64,000 bases of DNA, from assembly GCA_023379675.1 (NCBI GenBank), contig JAMCPL010000030.1:1-64000 (forward strand), written 5' to 3'. The notes beneath the pieces were generated by a model. That model saw only the letters and a program-made list of their open reading frames with translations. It did not search any database and was not told the DNA's origin. Position 1 is the first letter of the stretch. Every line of letters starts with the position of its first letter. Shown here in pieces: positions 1-7,573 of this stretch. This DNA comes from Actinomycetota bacterium (lineage in GTDB: Bacteria; Actinomycetota; Acidimicrobiia; Acidimicrobiales; JAMCPL01). The translations under genes were made by a program, and so were the position numbers.

Positions 1-160
1 CAGTCCAGCTACGTACATGCTTACATATTCGATGGACTCGACCTAATCAATACCGGTGGAAGTACGCAGCAACCCCCATTCACCTTCAAGTTAGGCACTC
101 AACAATCATGTACACCATCACCATGATGGCATACCAGCCGGACAGCTCTACGTGATCACC
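1..160. other. Window edge, no recognised gene
   Basis: A plus-strand frame is open from base 1 to a TGA at 124-126 (43 codons, including PPFTFKLGTQQ). It could be the tail of a gene cut by the window edge, but it is too short to assign. Nothing else is recognised here. Confidence 0.2.
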
Positions 161-209
161 TAGCCCGAACCCACCTCTGAATACCCCCCTGATCTGACAG
201 CCGGCCAGA
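161..209. repeat. 49-bp dispersed repeat, copy 1
   Basis: The 49 bases are identical to 3215-3263. In both places the repeat sits immediately upstream of an IS1634-family transposase relic, so it is probably part of a mobile element or an old junction. Its own function is unknown. Confidence 0.7.
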
Positions 210-368
210 GCACTCAGAAGCGAGCGTCACCGACACCACTCTCGCCCGTAATACCGTGAAGGTGACAACGGGGACCACGAACAACTTCGATATGTGAGCC
301 TTCCCATTCCACTCCAGCGCCAGGTGTTCGAGCTGCTCGGCACCCAGGTGCCCCACTGGCTAATGTAG
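187..368 (+). pseudogene. IS1634-family transposase, C-terminal relic
   Basis: The plus strand encodes TLARNTVKVTTGTTNNFDM and then, after a frameshift near 292, PLQRQVFELLGTQVPHWLM and a stop at 366-368. This matches the typical end of IS1634-type DDE transposases, and the same peptide (RNAVKVTTGTTNNFDML) recurs on the minus strand near 23.1 kb. Only the last tens of codons remain and the frame is broken, so it is not functional. A terminal inverted repeat follows about 100 bp downstream. Confidence 0.65.
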
Positions 369-463
369 CCGGAATAATTCTGAGACACCGATCATTTCCC
401 CTGAGCGACGGGATCAGCCACCCGCGTGAAAGTGAGTTCGGGCTGATCTGGGAGGCTCACTCA

Positions 464-480
464 GCCGAAAGTTGGGTTGA
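464..480 (+). repeat. IS1634-family right terminal inverted repeat
   Basis: GCCGAAAGTTGGGTTGA occurs here downstream of a transposase 3' relic. The same 17 bases occur at 7469-7485, upstream of a minus-strand transposase 5' relic. Relative to element orientation the two are inverted, as expected for the two ends of one IS family. Confidence 0.6.
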
Positions 481-582
481 TATACCCCTGGTCAGTCAAT
501 GGAGCTTAGTAGCGATTGACCAATTATATAACAATATTCCTGCAGATTACTTGACATCCCCCCCACTGCTACGGTTTGTTGC

Positions 583-1395
583 ATGGGTAGCGCAGATCAA
601 AGTCATATGCTCGGCAGTGCAGGCGGTAATACCACTGGCCTGGATCATCCAGCCTTAATCTTGCCAGATGCAGATCTTGACGTACACGTACCATGCGATC
701 AGCAATTGACAAATTCCAGGTTAGAGCCTGGTGGGCATGATAATAAGGTAATTCCTCCCTTGCTCGCCACCCGGCGTGTACGCCTGCGTCCACCCTCACC
801 GGTTGACCTTCCTGCGCTCTATGCCATAGCAACTTCTGACGAGGTGTTCTGGCGGTGGCGCTATGGCGGTGCAATACCTACCTATGAGGTATTCTGCTCC
901 TCTTTTGTTGCCGGGGTGCTGACCCAGTTTACCGTATGCACGCCATCGGACAATGAAATCCTCGGCTTGGTGGTTGCCTATAACGCCGATATTGCAAATA
1001 GCACCGGCTACGTGGCAGTCATGATGCACCCGAACGTACTCCGCACAGGAATTGGTATCGAGGCAATGTATCTCTTCCTCATATACCTCTTCAAGACCTG
1101 GGACTTCCACAAGCTCTACTTCGAGGTGCTTGAGTACAATGTAGGGCATTTCGCAAGTGGCATCGGGAGATACTTTCATGAAGAAGGCTGTTACAGGGAT
1201 CACCACTACTATGACGGTAAACGCTGGAGACAGTACGTGTTCGGGCTGTACCGGGATGAGTTCATCTCTCATCCCACCGTCAGGCGCTACGAAAGGCATC
1301 TGATCGTCCAGGCAGATTTGGATTCCAAGAGCTACCCAGGCATGGACAGCATGGACACCATGAGTTCAAGGCCCGTCTGTGACAACATGACATGA
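583..1395 (+). CDS. GNAT-family N-acetyltransferase-like protein
   Basis: The 270-residue product has an N-terminal extension of about 60 residues. It is followed by a RimJ/RimL-like acetyltransferase fold: a strand-rich LATRRVRLRPPSPVDLPALYAI opening, a central GYVAVMMHP strand, and a segment around residues 150-200 (GIGIEAMYLFLIYLF, FHKLYFEVLEYN) that fits the acetyl-CoA-binding core. The family moves an acetyl group from acetyl-CoA to an amine; the substrate cannot be read from sequence. It lies 33 bp upstream of a secreted peptidase gene on the same strand and may be co-transcribed with it. The long extension makes the start uncertain. A TTGACA at 551-556 lies upstream, but no well-spaced -10 is evident. 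Confidence 0.65.
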   Translation: MGSADQSHMLGSAGGNTTGLDHPALILPDADLDVHVPCDQQLTNSRLEPGGHDNKVIPPLLATRRVRLRPPSPVDLPALYAIATSDEVFWRWRYGGAIPTYEVFCSSFVAGVLTQFTVCTPSDNEILGLVVAYNADIANSTGYVAVMMHPNVLRTGIGIEAMYLFLIYLFKTWDFHKLYFEVLEYNVGHFASGIGRYFHEEGCYRDHHYYDGKRWRQYVFGLYRDEFISHPTVRRYERHLIVQADLDSKSYPGMDSMDTMSSRPVCDNMT

Positions 1396-1428
1396 CATAG
1401 TGTATGCAGTGTACAGAAAGGAGATAAC

Positions 1429-2631
1429 GTGTTCACAGGGATGACTATAAGAAGATGGAAGGCCATAGGTGCGCTCGCTGCGGGCAGCTATGGAGGCATG
1501 GCAGTTGCGCCCCAGTCGGGGACGCCTGTAAGTGCAGCAGTCCATCCTGATACTTTTGCGGTATCTGCTCCGCCATTTCCAGGAGCAAGGCATTACAACC
1601 CAAAAAAGGTGGAACCCCTGCCTGGCGGGGGAAGTCTTTACATCTATGATGTGAACGGCAACACACAGGAGTATCCAGTTCCACCAAAGGGCTTCGATCC
1701 CCTTACCGCCACTGCTACCCAGCTTCAGGAGTACGGATTTCCACCCAGGCCGACAGATCCTGCTGGGTTGGCACAGTGGCGATCAGACTGGTCTCACTAC
1801 CGTTCCACGCCCACCCCGGATGTGTGGACCGTGCCGGAGGGAGAAGGGCTGGGAAGTAGCCCGACAACTTTGTCTAATGTCATTGCCTCGTTTACGAATT
1901 CACCGGAATATTCCCTAAACTGGTCGGGGTGGGAAGCCACTCCGCCGAACCCAGTTTACAATCCCTTTGATGCGGTAACTGCTACATTTAGGCAACCAAT
2001 AAATTACAACACAAGCTGTGCTCAGGCTCGGGAATCTCAGTGGGTTGGTCTTGGAGGTAGCAATCCTGGAGCAGGCCTGCTTCAGGCTGGTACAAGCATC
2101 ATACCAAGTTCTATTCCGTTAGTCGGTCCTTCCGATCATGCGTGGTTCATGTATCTCTCGGCTTCAGGAGGGGGATCGGGAACAGTCTACGTTAATAATG
2201 TGACTGTCAGACCTGGCGATACCATGGCGGTCACTGTTCAGTACTCCAAAACATTCAAGGAAGCTATATTTTCTGTTGTCAACGAAACGACCGGAAGTAT
2301 GCAGCCAGCCAAAATCACGACCAATGCCGGCAAATACTACTCAGGTACCACGGCTGATTGGATCACCGAGCGGCCTACTCCTTACAGTGGACGTATGCCT
2401 CCGCTCTATAATTTTGGCAGTGTTTCATGGTCCAATACGGAGGCTTTCTATTGGAAGAACTCTCAGCAGCACGCCATTGAGCAACCTCTTGGTCAGTACA
2501 AGAATCGTCCAATCATCATGACAAACAATGGCATGCCTCCCCCTGCCGGCAGTGTACTCGCCGAACCGACCACGATGTCCCTTTCGACCACGGCCACTGG
2601 TTTCACCAATAAGTTCCATGCGTGCAGTTAG
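1429..2631 (+). CDS. Secreted G1-family (glutamic) peptidase
   Basis: The 400-residue product starts at GTG, preceded by AAAGGAGAT at good spacing. A basic and hydrophobic N-terminus (RRWKAIGALAAG, residues 8-19) looks like a signal peptide, followed by a Pro-rich propeptide-like region. The domain from about residue 160 has the landmarks of peptidase family G1 (eqolisin, Pfam Peptidase_A4): SLNWSGW, a candidate catalytic Gln204 in ESQWVGLGG, and TADWITERP with Glu314. These enzymes use a Gln/Glu pair and work at acid pH outside the cell. Many members read AEWI where this one reads ADWI (Asp310). A lipoprotein gene overlaps its 3' end. Confidence 0.8.
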   Translation: MFTGMTIRRWKAIGALAAGSYGGMAVAPQSGTPVSAAVHPDTFAVSAPPFPGARHYNPKKVEPLPGGGSLYIYDVNGNTQEYPVPPKGFDPLTATATQLQEYGFPPRPTDPAGLAQWRSDWSHYRSTPTPDVWTVPEGEGLGSSPTTLSNVIASFTNSPEYSLNWSGWEATPPNPVYNPFDAVTATFRQPINYNTSCAQARESQWVGLGGSNPGAGLLQAGTSIIPSSIPLVGPSDHAWFMYLSASGGGSGTVYVNNVTVRPGDTMAVTVQYSKTFKEAIFSVVNETTGSMQPAKITTNAGKYYSGTTADWITERPTPYSGRMPPLYNFGSVSWSNTEAFYWKNSQQHAIEQPLGQYKNRPIIMTNNGMPPPAGSVLAEPTTMSLSTTATGFTNKFHACS

Positions 2632-3172
2632 TGTGCGAGTGATTCTGGTCCTACTGGTGTCCCTGCTGGCAGGTTGTATTATGAGTTCATCTCCGTCGTC
2701 TTTTGGCGTGCCATCAGTAACCAGTGGAAAGACCGTTACCTACAATGGATTGAAATTTACTGTACCGGAATCGTGGAAAATATATCCAGGAGAGAGTTGC
2801 GCGTTTCCAGGTGATGCCGTCAGCGTGGGAAATTCCGGATCAGGCATCTGCCCTAGTGGCGGCAACCCCAAGGTCAATCTCGTGATTTTGTCTATCAAGG
2901 GTAAGTCTCTTGATAATCCAATTGCCAATTATACGGTACGCAAAGCTGACATACATGGCGTCACGGTTACTCTTGAAACGGGTTCCCAGGTCCACGGGTG
3001 GTTTCAACTTCCCGGACCAAATGCCCATGTACCGCTGCCAGCCATATGGGCTGCGTTTGCAACCTTCGCCGGTTACAACGTCCAATTCGGGGCAACGAGT
3101 TATTCCGCGAAGCAGAAGTCTGGACTTGCGCCCGTCCTCGCAGTGCTGGATAGCGTCCGTCCAGCCGGCTGA
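2618..3172 (+). CDS. Predicted lipoprotein
   Basis: The start at 2618 lies inside the last codons of the peptidase gene. From there the product (184 residues) begins with a clear lipoprotein signal, MRAVSVRVILVLLVSLLAGC, in which Cys20 is the lipidation site. The reading frame is open further upstream, but that extension is the peptidase gene in another frame. The mature part (TYNGLKFTVPESWKIYP, then a tail ending VLAVLDSVRPAG) resembles surface proteins with a PsbP/DUF1795-like opening, without a firm family match. The overlap suggests coupled translation with the secreted peptidase, so a joint extracellular role is likely. Confidence 0.65.
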   Translation: MRAVSVRVILVLLVSLLAGCIMSSSPSSFGVPSVTSGKTVTYNGLKFTVPESWKIYPGESCAFPGDAVSVGNSGSGICPSGGNPKVNLVILSIKGKSLDNPIANYTVRKADIHGVTVTLETGSQVHGWFQLPGPNAHVPLPAIWAAFATFAGYNVQFGATSYSAKQKSGLAPVLAVLDSVRPAG

Positions 3173-3214
3173 CGCTTCTGTGTAAGCGATTACCGCCTGA
3201 CATCCGGGATTCTC

Positions 3215-3263
3215 TAGCCCGAACCCACCTCTGAATACCCCCCTGATCTGACAGCCGGCCAGA
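3215..3263. repeat. 49-bp dispersed repeat, copy 2
   Basis: Identical to 161-209. Here it precedes a degraded N-terminal part of an IS1634-type transposase, so the two copies bracket the acetyltransferase-peptidase-lipoprotein genes in direct orientation. Confidence 0.7.
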
Positions 3264-3348
3264 CACATCGGTCATGTGGTGTCCGTATATGTGGCCAAGG
3301 TCAGGCTTGGCACAGATAGGATGATGCTGCATGACGGTAAGATGACCA

Positions 3349-3590
3349 GACAAGGTGGCGCCATCCATGTGGCTCGTGTGGTACGCAGGTGTCATATGAA
3401 GGACGGCGAGAGCCGCGAGTCGGTGTCCCACCTGTTACGTCGGAGCTGCCGCGAAGGGGGGAGGATCCGTCACGAGACGTTTCGGAACGTACTCCAACCT
3501 CCTCCTCCTTCTGTACTCGATGCCTTACGAGCCGGTCTATCCGCAAGACCCTCGTAGCGGCCGGTGAAGGCTTCGAGATCACCTCACCAT
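3349..3590 (+). pseudogene. IS1634-family transposase, N-terminal relic
   Basis: Plus-strand frames read GAIHVARVVRRCHMK, then ESVSHLLRRSCREGGRIRHE, then (after a frame change) SRSIRKTLVAAGEGFEIT. Together these follow the N-terminal order of IS1634-family transposases (a short basic start, LLRESYREGGKVKHET-like block, then a GEGFEI-like block). Several frameshifts and the missing DDE core show it is dead. It separates the lipoprotein gene from the repair gene downstream. Confidence 0.55.
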
Positions 3591-3707
3591 GATGGGTGAC
3601 CGGGCGACATCCCGGTTGTCCGGGTGCCAGAGCTCGGCATCGAGTCGCAAAATGCCGTCGGGGGCGCTCCCGGCCACAGCCGGACCTATGGTATTGTGAG
3701 TCTGAGT

Positions 3708-4256
3708 ATGGACAGCATCGTGACGAGCATGGCCACTATTGCCGGTTGCACTCTCCCCACTCCGTGCGGTCCGTTCAGTATCCTGGCAGATGATGATTGC
3801 GTCCTTGCGGCAGGGTTTGTCGAAAACGCCCAGCTCCTTACTGCATTGCTGGATCCATCCAGGCGTCACTCACCCATAAGGGATGCTCCTACACATCGGG
3901 CGCTGCTTGCCATACAGGCTTACATGGATGGAGAGCCGGCGGCACCTGCCAGTATAGCCGTAATACAGCCAGGACCGCCCTTTGCTGCCCGCGTGCTGCG
4001 CGCCCTCTCCCTTATCCCGCCGGGTCAGACTATGCTGTATAAAGAATTGGCTGCGCTCGCCGGCAATCCGAGAGCACAACGGGCAGCCGGTTCCGCTTGC
4101 GCCAGGAACAAGATAGCCATTTTCATACCGTGCCACCGTGCAGTACCTGCTGACAACAGAGTAGGTGGCTACGCTTATGGATCAGAACGCAAGTCCTGGC
4201 TCCTGCAGCACGAGTGCGCAACGACCAAAAAAGAATGCATCGTCGTTCGAGGCTAG
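3708..4256 (+). CDS. ogt: Methylated-DNA--protein-cysteine methyltransferase
   Basis: This suicide repair enzyme takes the alkyl group from O6-alkylguanine onto its own cysteine. From the chosen ATG it has 182 residues, the usual size. Near the C-terminus are the family landmarks: an acceptor motif IPCHRAVPADNRVGGYAYG with the active-site Cys in PCHR, the helix-turn-helix part (PPGQTMLYKELAALAGNPRAQRA, with the arginine finger) and a final KSWLLQHE. The frame is open upstream of 3708 but runs into IS debris; ATG 3729 is an alternative. The 3' end overlaps the convergent toxin gene by 4 bp. Confidence 0.85.
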   Translation: MDSIVTSMATIAGCTLPTPCGPFSILADDDCVLAAGFVENAQLLTALLDPSRRHSPIRDAPTHRALLAIQAYMDGEPAAPASIAVIQPGPPFAARVLRALSLIPPGQTMLYKELAALAGNPRAQRAAGSACARNKIAIFIPCHRAVPADNRVGGYAYGSERKSWLLQHECATTKKECIVVRG

Positions 4257-4639
4257 CTTTGGTCTTGATCTTGATCGACGAGGATCGCAAGTGCGCCAAC
4301 AAACTTCCGTTCAATTGTTTCGTAGACTTGGCTCGCCACGGCCTCTACGTATGTGTGAACAGTCAGGTTACGTGCTCGCAACAGCTCGAACCAAAGCTCC
4401 GGATCATCTATGATCCCATGACGGGCAGCCTCACGAAATACGGCTTTTGGACTGGCCACGATACTGCCATCATCTTCGACAAGTGCCTTTAGGTACTTCC
4501 ATGCCAACTCGAAACAGAACTCGAATGCCTGGATGGTGGCAGCACGCTGTATGTCGCTTACCGGAGCGCCAAGGGCATGCTTCAAAAAAGCCTGGGCCTT
4601 GAGCAATTGTTGCCTTCTGACGTCCATCTGGTCAATCAT
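4253..4639 (-). CDS. hepT: HEPN-domain toxin, HepT/HI0074 type
   Basis: The 128-residue product is a HEPN RNase-like protein of the nucleotidyltransferase substrate-binding (HI0074) type. The C-terminal RNLTVHTY fits the RX4HXY signature of HepT toxins, where R and H form the RNase site and the Tyr is AMPylated by the partner. The middle block AATIQAFEFCFELAWKYLKAL is typical of HI0074 proteins. The start was set at an ATG behind AAGAGGT; the longer frame includes the end of mntA. It lies 34 bp downstream of mntA on the same strand, so the two form one cassette. Family and partner are well supported; toxicity is inferred. Confidence 0.8.
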   Translation of the reverse strand: MIDQMDVRRQQLLKAQAFLKHALGAPVSDIQRAATIQAFEFCFELAWKYLKALVEDDGSIVASPKAVFREAARHGIIDDPELWFELLRARNLTVHTYVEAVASQVYETIERKFVGALAILVDQDQDQS

Positions 4640-4673
4640 GACGGTGACCTCTTGAAATTGGCTATGCACCCGA

Positions 4674-5057
4674 TCATGCGATCCGCAGGTATTCCATATG
4701 TTCTCGCGCCACCGCAAGAAAGTCCTGAGACGATGCACTCATATCGACGATATCGACGACGTACGGGATGTCTGAATCATCCAGGGCTGCCCATAGCTTT
4801 GCCTGCACATTGCCAGGCAGTTCCTTCGAACCTATGAAGCCGAGATCGATGTCGCTGAACCTCTGTGCTCGACCACTTGCACGTGAGCCAAAAATGACCG
4901 GCTGCCAGACATCCGTATCCACATATTGTCCGACAATGCGCACCAACTCTTCAAGGTAGCGCTCCTCCAGCTGGATCGTCACGACTTCTTCATGTTGTAC
5001 GGTAAGCTCACGATGTAATTCTACCATCCGACGCATCATGTATATGTCAATGGCCAA
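4674..5057 (-). CDS. mntA: MNT nucleotidyltransferase antitoxin, MntA type
   Basis: The product (up to 127 residues) is a minimal nucleotidyltransferase. It carries FGSRASGRAQRFSDIDLGF, an exact GSX10DXD catalytic signature, with the two Asp binding metal. In type VII toxin-antitoxin systems this enzyme AMPylates the HEPN toxin and blocks it. The N-terminal half is a charged helix (LHRELTVQHEEVVTIQLEERYLEEL). The TTG at 5057 gives the longest form; ATGs at 5039, 5036 and 5027 are equally possible and no good Shine-Dalgarno decides between them. The toxin gene follows directly. Confidence 0.78.
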   Translation of the reverse strand: MAIDIYMMRRMVELHRELTVQHEEVVTIQLEERYLEELVRIVGQYVDTDVWQPVIFGSRASGRAQRFSDIDLGFIGSKELPGNVQAKLWAALDDSDIPYVVDIVDMSASSQDFLAVAREHMEYLRIA

Positions 5058-5307
5058 TGGTACCCATCGGGAACGTTACCGCAGCCAGGTCAGCCCTGCC
5101 TCCCCATCCGCCCACTGTAGCGAGTACGGCTCCACCTAGTCTCTGGCCGCCCATCGGAAACATTACCGTAGCGAGTTCGGCTCTTCCTCCCCAAACACCG
5201 TTAATAGCTAGATGAGCAGTGTCCTGTGCGTGGTGCATAGCCTGATGGTTGTTCGTTGCTGCCGTATGGAATCCGATGAGTATTGCCACCACAAATGCCA
5301 TTAGCAT
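5047..5307 (-). CDS. Small hypothetical protein with membrane/signal segment
   Basis: The 86-residue frame begins with a hydrophobic stretch (MLMAFVVAILIGF), and sense codons upstream would extend it with RRIAIAILAAV, giving a convincing signal or anchor. The remainder contains two copies of a WGGRAELATVMFPMG-like unit and no known domain. The 3' end overlaps the start of mntA by 11 bp. It may be a genuine small exported protein or a by-product of the DNA repeat beneath it. Confidence 0.35.
   Translation of the reverse strand: MLMAFVVAILIGFHTAATNNHQAMHHAQDTAHLAINGVWGGRAELATVMFPMGGQRLGGAVLATVGGWGGRADLAAVTFPMGTIGH
5063..5193. repeat. Imperfect 44-bp direct repeat
   Basis: About 44 bases beginning CCCATCGG and ending CTTCCTCCCCA or CCTGCCTCCCCA occur at 5063-5106 and again at 5150-5193. 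The repeat produces the duplicated peptide unit in the small minus-strand frame. Confidence 0.5.
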
Positions 5308-5417
5308 TACGGCGGCTAGTATCGCAATGGCGATACGCCTTGTAGTTGAAATCCCTCTCTGTCAGACTAGTTGTCGTGTCTCAATATAGGACTTAGAGGG
5401 CATGACAGGAGTATGAA

Positions 5418-5915
5418 ATAAATAAGTATCCAACAAAAGTAAAAGCTGAGGTTCTCTCCGTATCTCGCGCAAGCACTCGTTGATGGCATCGAACCAGGAG
5501 ATTCCTATCAGTTGCTGGTGGACACCTATGGTGTTACCAAATCTGCAATCTACCAATGGAAACACGAGTTGAAACAACAGATGCAGCCAGGAGTCGCCTC
5601 CTCCAGATTCACAGGTGCCGAGATCGCCGATGGTAATAAAGACCGCTTCAATGAATGAGCTGGAGTTCGGTGAATTCCTCCGGAGTAACGGGGTTACCGC
5701 CGAAGAGATCTTCGCATGGAAGAAGTCCTACGAGCAAATAGGCGAAAAGCAGAGCAAAAGTATAGCTGCCAGGAACAGCAAGGAATCGGAGAAAACCATC
5801 CGCAAACTCCAGTCCGAGCTCAAACGCAATGGAGAAGGCCCTGGCTGAGACAGCGGCCATTCTGGTGCTCCAGGGAAAAGCCGACGCGATCTGGGGGGCA
5901 AACGGGGAAGGCTGA
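5418..5915 (+). pseudogene. IS3-family orfA, frameshifted
   Basis: Pieces of a helix-turn-helix OrfA can be read in successive frames: NKYPTKVKAEVL; then DGIEPGDSYQLLVDTYGVTKSAIYQWKHELK; then NELEFGEFLRSNGVTAEEIFAWKKSYEQIG; and finally AETAAILVLQGKADAIWG. At least three frame changes are needed to join them, more than a programmed shift could explain. OrfA would normally bind the element ends. Confidence 0.65.
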
Positions 5916-5917
5916 TC

Positions 5918-6887
5918 CCCGCGACAGAATCGCAAGAGAGCAGTTGAACTTGATCGTTGAGGCGCACGACAACGGGGCCAGGTACCACGTAGCCTGTGAT
6001 TGTCTTGGCATAACCATAAGGACTTATGCGCGCGTGGCAAGGCGGCAGGAGATGACTGCAGGGACAAAAGGCCAGGTTCTTATCACCCAAAACCTAAAGG
6101 CACCCTAAGCCGTGCTGAGCGCCAGGCGGTACTCGATGCCTGTCACAGCCATGAGTTCTCGTCGCTCCCGCCTGCCCAAATAGTTCCACGGCTCGCTGAT
6201 AGGGGCATCTACCTGGCCTCCGAATCCACCTTCTACAGGATACTCAAAGACCATGGTGAAGACACCAGGAGATCATCTACGTTGCCGCCACAGAAGAGGG
6301 AGGTCGCCACCCATGAAGTGGATGGACCAAACCAGGTATGGGTTACGGACATCTCCTGGCTGCCTGGGCCGGTGAAGGGCCTCTTCTACTACCTGTATTT
6401 CGTCATGGACCTGTATTCAAGAAAGATCGTGGGGTATGAGGTATATGAAGAGGAGTCGTCCAAGCATCTGGGAGATGTCGTTGCACGGGCTGTTTTGGGA
6501 GTTGCTGACACACCCAGGATCTTGCATTCTGATAACGGTTCACCAATGAAGGGGATCTACCTGCTGGAGCTCTGCTACAGTCTTGGAATCGTCAATAGCT
6601 ACTCCCGGCCGAGGGTAAGTAACGACAATGCCCATATAGAGGCGGTTTTCAAGACGGTGAAGTACTGCCCGGCCTATCCCTACGGCGGTTTTGCCGACCT
6701 CGAGGAAGCGAGGAGGTGGGTATATGGATTCGTTGAAGGATATAATCACTTTCACCGCCATTCCGGCATAAAATATGTCACGCCGGATGAGTCCATGCCG
6801 GATTGGATATTGCAATCCTGGCAAATCGCCGGCGGCTATACGAGCAAGCAAAGGAAGCGAACCCAGAGAGATGGATCCGTGGAGTGA
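5918..6887 (+). pseudogene. IS3-family orfB (DDE integrase core), frameshifted
   Basis: The N-terminal part (DPRDRIAREQLNLIVEAHDNG) lies in one frame. From about 6035 the rest continues in another frame as a long open stretch with PKPKGTLSRAERQAVLDACHS and a full rve core: TDISWLPG (D), LHSDNGSPMKG (D) and NDNAHIEAVFKTVKY (E). The catalytic triad is intact, and the 6000-6887 frame alone could give a 295-residue protein. The broken N-terminus and damaged orfA make the element unlikely to move by itself. Confidence 0.7.
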
Positions 6888-6985
6888 CCAGAGACTGGGA
6901 TCCAATCTCAACGACAAAAATGAATGGAGGTAGGACTGGAAAACGGAAGGTGGCGTAGAGAAAAAGCATGACAACTAACTTGACA

Positions 6986-7303
6986 GGTACCGTACCTGGC
7001 CTTGCGCTTTCTCGTATCCTTCTTTTCCCTGATGGAGGCGAGGAAATCATAGTGGTCAAGTGCCTTCTCGGCTACGCTTGCGATCTCGGGATCTTCTTCC
7101 ATGATACTTTGGGTACCAGCCAGTCGATCGGCAATTGCAATTGCCAGGCTTTTCCACTGTGTGCCGTCAATGTCCAGATGACCGAGTTCCATGACCACCC
7201 GCTGACGTGGACCGGACTCAGTCCTTATGGATTCCACCAGCTGATGCTTTATATAGACAGCCCCAGTCTTTTTGTTCATTGTCTCGGTCTCTCGGATGAA
7301 CAC
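6986..7303 (-). pseudogene. IS1634-family transposase, N-terminal relic cut by IS3
   Basis: The minus strand begins MFIRETETMNKKTGAVYIKHQLVESIRTES and continues GPRQRVVMELGHLDIDGTQWKSLAIAIADRLAG, the standard N-terminus of IS1634-type transposases. The similarity stops at the right end of the IS3 element (6985), so the remaining three quarters of the gene are missing. The element's own end (TCAACCCAACTTTCGGC on the minus strand) lies upstream at 7485-7469. Confidence 0.75.
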
Positions 7304-7468
7304 AACTTAATTATAGAATATTAATATACCAATGTTAAGCATTAGTTATCCACAGGTAGTGTTAGGTCACTACATTTACGTATCTATTGACCATCAGCTC
7401 TCCTGCCAGCTGTTTCACACTCATGGCACCCTGGAATATGGCTGTTTTGGGCATTTTGCGACAGATCG

Positions 7469-7485
7469 GCCGAAAGTTGGGTTGA
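7469..7485 (-). repeat. IS1634-family left terminal inverted repeat
   Basis: GCCGAAAGTTGGGTTGA on the plus strand is the same 17-mer as at 464-480. It lies 166 bp upstream of the minus-strand transposase start and marks the 5' end of that copy. The rest of 7304-7573 shows no gene. Confidence 0.6.
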
Positions 7486-7573
7486 CATTGTGTCGCCTAT
7501 ATTTCACCAGAGCGAAGGCTGCCGCGAGAGCGACTGCGGCTAGGCCTCGTCGACGTCCTTCCAGAGAAGGTAG

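Larger units (their letters stand above)
5360..6985 (+). mobile_element. Decayed IS3-family insertion sequence
   Basis: The ends are imperfect inverted repeats: TGTCAGACTAGTTGTCGTG at 5360 on the left, and TGTCAAGTTAGTTGTCATG read inward from 6985 on the right. Between them lie an orfA and an orfB of IS3 type on the plus strand, both frameshifted. The right end interrupts a minus-strand IS1634 transposase relic. The flanking bases do not form a target duplication, so the left flank was probably lost or rearranged after insertion. Confidence 0.75.

Noticed and set aside
5048-5062. TACCAT-N6-TTG leaderless start for mntA
   Set aside because: The TTG at that spacing is out of frame with the antitoxin and runs into a stop.
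5418-6887. Programmed frameshifting between IS3 orfA and orfB
   Set aside because: At least three frame changes in orfA and another inside orfB are needed; a single -1 shift cannot restore the protein, so decay is the simpler reading.
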